From the NCBI GenBank assembly GCA_024235935.1, contig JACKLL010000003.1, forward strand, positions 232,664-296,663: DNA of 64,000 bases, in the 5' to 3' direction. Below the pieces are notes generated by a model. The model ran no database searches. It was not told the DNA's origin and worked only from the letters and a program-made list of their open reading frames with translations. Positions within the stretch are counted from its first letter, which is position 1, and each line of letters opens with the position of its first letter. Made by a program: the position numbers and the translations under genes. Below are positions 60,062 to 64,000 of this stretch, piece after piece. The stretch comes from Rhodoferax sp. GTDB lineage: Bacteria > Pseudomonadota > Gammaproteobacteria > Burkholderiales > Burkholderiaceae_C.

Positions 60062-61278
60062 GCGGTCCGCTGGACGGCGTGCGTATCCTGGACATGACCT
60101 CGGTCCTGATGGGGCCGTTCGCCAGCCAGGTGCTGGGCGATCTGGGGGCCGATGTCATCAAGGTCGAGTCCCCCGCCGGCGATGTCGTGCGCGGCATAGG
60201 CCCGATGCGCCATCCGCGCATGGGTGGCGGCTTTCTGCATGTCAACCGCAACAAGCGCAGCATCGCACTCGACCTGAAGAAGCCCGAGGCGATCGAGGTG
60301 CTGCTGCGGCTCGCGGTCGATTGCGACGTGCTGATGTTCAATGTCCGGCCGCAGGCGATGGCCCGGCTCGGCCTGACCTACGAGGCCTTGTCCAAGGCCA
60401 ATCCCCGCATCATCTTCGTGGCCCTGGTGGGCTACGGCGAAGGCGGTCCCTACGCGGGCATGCCGGCCTATGACGACCTGATCCAGGGCCTGATCGGCCT
60501 GCCGTCCCTGATCGCGCAGATCGGTGACGGTACGCCGCGCTATGTGCCGCTGGCCTTCGTCGACCGGGCGGTAGGCATGTCGGCGGCCAATGCGATCTCG
60601 GCGGCGCTGTACCGGCGCGAGAAGTCGGGTGTGGGCCAGTCGATCGAGATTCCGATGTTCGAGACCATGGTGCCCTTCGTGCTGGGTGAACACATGGGCG
60701 GCAAGGCATTCGTCCCAGCCGAGGGCGCCATGGGCTATTCGCGCCAGCTGGCGCCCGAGCGCACGCCGTTTGCCACGTCGGACGGCCATGTGTGCGTGGT
60801 CATCTACAACGACAAGCAGTGGCGCAGCTTCTTCGCACTGATCGACCGGCTCGACGAATTCGAGTCTGACCCCCGCTTTGCCGACATCGGCAGCCGCACC
60901 CGCCACATCGGCGCGCTGTATGCGCTGGTCGCCGAGGTGATGCGCACCCGTCCGACTGCCGAATGGCTGGCGCTGCTGCCGCAAAACGACATTCCCGCCG
61001 TGCGCCTGCATTCCCTGGAATCCTTGATGGACGATCCACATCTGGAAGCCGTCGGCTATTTCAAGACGGTGCAACACGCCAGCGAGGGCGCCGTGGTGTC
61101 GATGGCCATTCCGGGACGCTGGTCCGAGTCGCGGCCCGAAGTCCGCCGCGACGCGCCGCGCCTGGGCGAGCACACCGCGCAGATCCTGGCCGAGGCCGGC
61201 TACGGCGAAGAACAGTTGTCCCGCTTGCAAGCGGCCGGCGCCATCGTGATGGCACCCACCCTGGAAGGCAATCCATGA
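60058..61278 (+). CDS. Family III CoA transferase (CaiB/BaiF)
   Basis: This 406-residue protein has the conserved start LDGVRILDMTSVLMGPFASQ, LGDLGADVIKVESPAGD with the family pattern, and RNKRSIALDLKKPEA. The catalytic Asp is likely in MPAYDDLIQGLIGL. It moves CoA between carboxylic acids. It is the first gene of an operon with an enoyl-CoA hydratase (ATGA overlap) and an NDP-forming acyl-CoA synthetase. The substrate is unknown; aromatic or branched acids are possible. Confidence 0.93.
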   Translation: MSGPLDGVRILDMTSVLMGPFASQVLGDLGADVIKVESPAGDVVRGIGPMRHPRMGGGFLHVNRNKRSIALDLKKPEAIEVLLRLAVDCDVLMFNVRPQAMARLGLTYEALSKANPRIIFVALVGYGEGGPYAGMPAYDDLIQGLIGLPSLIAQIGDGTPRYVPLAFVDRAVGMSAANAISAALYRREKSGVGQSIEIPMFETMVPFVLGEHMGGKAFVPAEGAMGYSRQLAPERTPFATSDGHVCVVIYNDKQWRSFFALIDRLDEFESDPRFADIGSRTRHIGALYALVAEVMRTRPTAEWLALLPQNDIPAVRLHSLESLMDDPHLEAVGYFKTVQHASEGAVVSMAIPGRWSESRPEVRRDAPRLGEHTAQILAEAGYGEEQLSRLQAAGAIVMAPTLEGNP

Positions 61279-62072
61279 ACACATTCCTGCGCTACGAACA
61301 GGACGGCCCCATCGTCACACTCACGCTCAACCGCCCGGACATCCGCAATGCCCTGATCGGGCTGGAAGACGGCGACGAGATCGTCGAGGCCTGCGCCCGC
61401 ATCACGCGCGACATGTCGGTGCGCGCCGTCATACTCACCGGCGCCGGCACCGCGTTCTCTGCCGGTGGCGACATCAAGCGCATGGGCGAGGTGATGGCGT
61501 CCGGCGACAGCGGTCCCTCGGGGACGCGCCATGTCTACCGCACCGGCATCCAGCGCATTCCACTGGCGCTGTACAACCTGGAGGTGCCCACGATCGCCGC
61601 CGTCAACGGCGCGGCCATTGGCGCAGGCTGTGACCTGGCCTGCATGTGTGATATCCGCATCGCCTCCGAACACGCCCGCTTTGCCGAGAGCTTCATCAAG
61701 CTCAGCCTGGTGCCGGGTGACGGCGGCGCCTGGCTGCTGCCACGCGCGGTCGGCATGTCCAAGGCCTGTGAAATGGCCTTCACCGGTGACACCATCGACG
61801 CCGCCGAAGCCCTGCGCTGCGGCCTGGTGTCACGCGTGGTGCCGCCCGAGGCCTTGCTGGTCGAGGCCGGCGCACTGGCGCAGCGCATTGCGGCAAACCC
61901 CGGTCAGGCACTGCGCATGACCAAGCGCCTGCTGCGTGAAGGCCAGCATACGCGCCTCGATACCCTGCTCGAGATGTCGGCCGGATTCCAGGCCCTGGCG
62001 CACACCGCACCCGACCACCACGAGGCGGTCGACGCCTTCCTGAGCAAACGCAAACCTGTCTTCTCCCAGTGA
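61275..62072 (+). CDS. Enoyl-CoA hydratase/isomerase family protein
   Basis: This 265-residue crotonase-fold protein has the oxyanion-hole segments AFSAGGDIKRMG and AAVNGAAIGAGCDLACMCDIR. The active-site region SLVPGDGGAWLLPRAVG has Asp where hydratases carry the second Glu, so the exact reaction is uncertain. It overlaps the CoA transferase by 4 bp and precedes the acyl-CoA synthetase by 26 bp. Confidence 0.92.
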   Translation: MNTFLRYEQDGPIVTLTLNRPDIRNALIGLEDGDEIVEACARITRDMSVRAVILTGAGTAFSAGGDIKRMGEVMASGDSGPSGTRHVYRTGIQRIPLALYNLEVPTIAAVNGAAIGAGCDLACMCDIRIASEHARFAESFIKLSLVPGDGGAWLLPRAVGMSKACEMAFTGDTIDAAEALRCGLVSRVVPPEALLVEAGALAQRIAANPGQALRMTKRLLREGQHTRLDTLLEMSAGFQALAHTAPDHHEAVDAFLSKRKPVFSQ

Positions 62073-62098
62073 CCCCACGCCAGACCTCTACCTCCACC

Positions 62099-64000
62099 AT
62101 GGACCGTATTCCTTCCGCCGCCACGGCCAGCATGAACCCGGCCGAGCCAGGCCCCCGCGCGGTCTATACCCACACGCAGATGCAGCGGCTGCTGCGCCCG
62201 CGCAGCTTCGCGCTGGTGGGTGCATCCCCCAACCCGTCATCGTTCGGTGCCAAGACCCTGGCCAACATGACCGACTTCGACGGACCGGTCTACCTGGTCA
62301 ATGAACGTTATGACCAGATAGACGGCCGCACCTGCTATCCCTCACTGACCGACCTGCCGGAGGTGCCGGACTGCGTGGTCATCATGGTGCGGCGCGAACT
62401 GGTCGAGGCGGTGGTGCAGCAATGCGCCGACCTGGGCGTCGGCGGCGCGGTGATCTACGCATCGGGCTTCAGCGAGACCGGCCTGCCCGAACGCATCGCC
62501 TTGCAGCAGCGGCTGACCGCGCTGGCGCGGGCCAGCGGCCTGCGCATCGTGGGGCCCAACTGCATCGGCCTGATCAATTTTTCGCAGCGCTTCGGCGTCA
62601 CCTTCACCTCGGGCCTGAAATTTCCCGAGCAGGTGACCGGCGGCATCGGCATCGTCAGCCAGTCGGGAGCCCTGGGTCTGTCCCTGTTCCAGGCGGTCGA
62701 GTCCGGCACCCGTTTCAGCCATGTGCTCACGGCCGGCAATTCCTGCGACGTCGACATCGCCGATTGCGTGGAATTCCTCGCCCACGACCCGGACACCCGG
62801 GCCATCGCCTGCGTCATCGAAGGCATGGCCGATCCGCGCCGGCTGATCGCCGCGGCCCAGACAGCATGGGAGATGAACAAGCCGCTGGTGGTTTACAAGA
62901 TGGCCACCGGCACGCAAGGTGCTGCAGCCGCGCTGACCCATACCGGTTCCCTCGCGGGCTCCCAGGCCGGCTACGAGGCCGGCTTCGAGCAGGCGGGTGC
63001 CATCGTGGTTCGCGATCTCGAGGCGCTGGTGGAAACGGCCGCCTTCTTCGCCAAGGCGCCGCCGCTGCTGGCCCCGGGCGTGGCCGTCATCAGCACCTCT
63101 GGCGGCGCGTCCATCATGGCGGCCGACAAGGCCGAGCTGTACGGGGTGCCGCTGCCGCAGCCGATCGACGCGGTGCGCGAGGTGCTCGAGGCCCACGTGC
63201 CGGAGTTCGGATCGCCGCGCAACCCCTGCGACGTCACCGCGCAGGTGGTGTCCAATCCCGAGTCGCTGTACGCCTGCGGCGATGCACTTGCCTCGGACCC
63301 GACCTTCGGCGCCATGGTCATTCCGCTGGTGTACGCCTACGACCTGACCGCACCCCGGGTCAAGGTCTTCAGCGAACTGGCGCGCAAGCATGGCAAGGCC
63401 GCCTGCTATGTCTGGCTGACGCAATGGCTGGACGGCGCAGGCGCGCGCGAAGCCGAGGAAGATTCCCGCCTGGCGCTGTTCCGCTCCATGGACCGGTGCT
63501 TCGCCACGCTGGCCGCCTGGCAGCGGCGCGAGCAGCGCCGGGCCCAGGGTCCCCGGCAGGCACCGCGCATCAGTGCGCCGGAGGCAGCCGGTGCGGCTGC
63601 GGCCCTGCTGCAGGCCGCGCGCGACACCAACGTCACCGAGCGCGAAGCCAAGGCCATCCTGGCCCAGTACGGAGTGCCGGTCACCCCGGAGGCGCTGTGC
63701 GGCTCGGCCGACGCGGCGGTGGCCGCGGCAGAGCGCATCGGCTATCCGGTGGTCCTCAAGGTGGAGTCGATCGACCTTCCGCACAAGTCGGACGTCGGCG
63801 GCGTCAAACTGAACCTGGCCGATGCGCCGGCAGTGCGCGCCGCCCATGCGCAGATCATGGCCAGCATGGCAGGCCTGACCCCAGCGCCACGGGTCAACGG
63901 CGTACTCGTGCAGCCGATGGTCGCCTCCGGCGTGGAGATCGTGGTGGGCGGGCGCATCGATCCACAGTTCGGTGCCCTGGTCACGGTCGGTCTCGGTGGC
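62099..64000 (+). CDS. NDP-forming acyl-CoA synthetase (acetate-CoA ligase type), 3' end outside window
   Basis: The frame is open for 634 codons from ATG 62099 to the window end. It has a CoA-binding domain (SFALVGASPNPSSFGAKTL), succinyl-CoA-ligase-like domains (GIGIVSQSGALGLSLF) and the phosphohistidine loop ALTHTGSLAGSQAGYE. The start of an ATP-grasp domain is visible (YPVVLKVESIDLPHKSDVGG). These enzymes interconvert acyl-CoA and acid with ADP or ATP. About the last 60-80 residues are probably missing. With the CoA transferase and hydratase it suggests a catabolic route for an organic acid. Confidence 0.92.
   Translation, partial: MDRIPSAATASMNPAEPGPRAVYTHTQMQRLLRPRSFALVGASPNPSSFGAKTLANMTDFDGPVYLVNERYDQIDGRTCYPSLTDLPEVPDCVVIMVRRELVEAVVQQCADLGVGGAVIYASGFSETGLPERIALQQRLTALARASGLRIVGPNCIGLINFSQRFGVTFTSGLKFPEQVTGGIGIVSQSGALGLSLFQAVESGTRFSHVLTAGNSCDVDIADCVEFLAHDPDTRAIACVIEGMADPRRLIAAAQTAWEMNKPLVVYKMATGTQGAAAALTHTGSLAGSQAGYEAGFEQAGAIVVRDLEALVETAAFFAKAPPLLAPGVAVISTSGGASIMAADKAELYGVPLPQPIDAVREVLEAHVPEFGSPRNPCDVTAQVVSNPESLYACGDALASDPTFGAMVIPLVYAYDLTAPRVKVFSELARKHGKAACYVWLTQWLDGAGAREAEEDSRLALFRSMDRCFATLAAWQRREQRRAQGPRQAPRISAPEAAGAAAALLQAARDTNVTEREAKAILAQYGVPVTPEALCGSADAAVAAAERIGYPVVLKVESIDLPHKSDVGGVKLNLADAPAVRAAHAQIMASMAGLTPAPRVNGVLVQPMVASGVEIVVGGRIDPQFGALVTVGLGG

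Overview
The window is high-GC proteobacterial DNA. It looks like a beta-proteobacterium of the order Burkholderiales, probably Comamonadaceae-like. The basis is protein style and two conserved neighbourhoods: gltX with tRNA-Ala(GGC), tRNA-Glu and tRNA-Asp, and folC-SPOR-cvpA-purF-metZ. All calls come from reading the sequence; no database search was run.

Region 1 (1 to about 23195) is a genomic island beside the 3' end of tRNA-Asp. It carries a P4-type tyrosine integrase, an AlpA-like regulator, a Toprim/DUF3987 primase-like protein and what looks like anti-phage cargo. The left island end lies outside the window. The cargo has two transcription units on the minus strand and one on the plus strand. 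The first is a WYL (BrxR-like) regulator, an SNF2-type helicase with a DUF3883-like C-terminus, and an unidentified gene cut by the window edge. The second is a very large ATPase followed by a protein with a HEPN-like RN-x3-H motif. The third is a metallo-beta-lactamase-fold protein coupled to a membrane protein. A second, truncated WYL regulator sits between the ATPase and the MBL gene. The two WYL genes have paralogous upstream regions with the same half-sites at the same spacing, so the surviving regulator may control all units. An IS21-family element (12743..15397, 5-bp target duplication ATGCC) has inserted after codon 13 of the ATPase gene, so the ATPase-HEPN unit is damaged or rewired in this isolate.

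Region 2 (23196 to about 50861) is ordinary chromosome. It holds the three tRNAs, gltX, metZ, purF, cvpA, a SPOR protein and folC on the minus strand. These are followed by ppnP, argG, a hybrid histidine kinase, murB, yajQ, plsY, ybaK, an aldo/keto reductase, an AMP-binding ligase, prfB with its programmed frameshift, pepN, fbp, an acyltransferase and tRNA-Thr. argG carries two 1-nt deletions 16 bp apart.

Region 3 (50862 to about 53300) is a small accessory patch of visibly lower GC. It has a tyrosine integrase and one gene with a HEPN-like motif, next to tRNA-Thr(CGT).

Region 4 (53448..58398) is a photolyase/cryptochrome cluster: a Cys-rich small protein, a photolyase-family protein, a DUF2256 protein, a PhrB-like FeS photolyase, and a third photolyase-related gene broken by a TGG to TGA change. 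Region 5 (58901..64000) is a LysR regulator followed by a coupled operon for acyl-CoA metabolism: CoA transferase, enoyl-CoA hydratase and an NDP-forming acyl-CoA synthetase that runs off the window.
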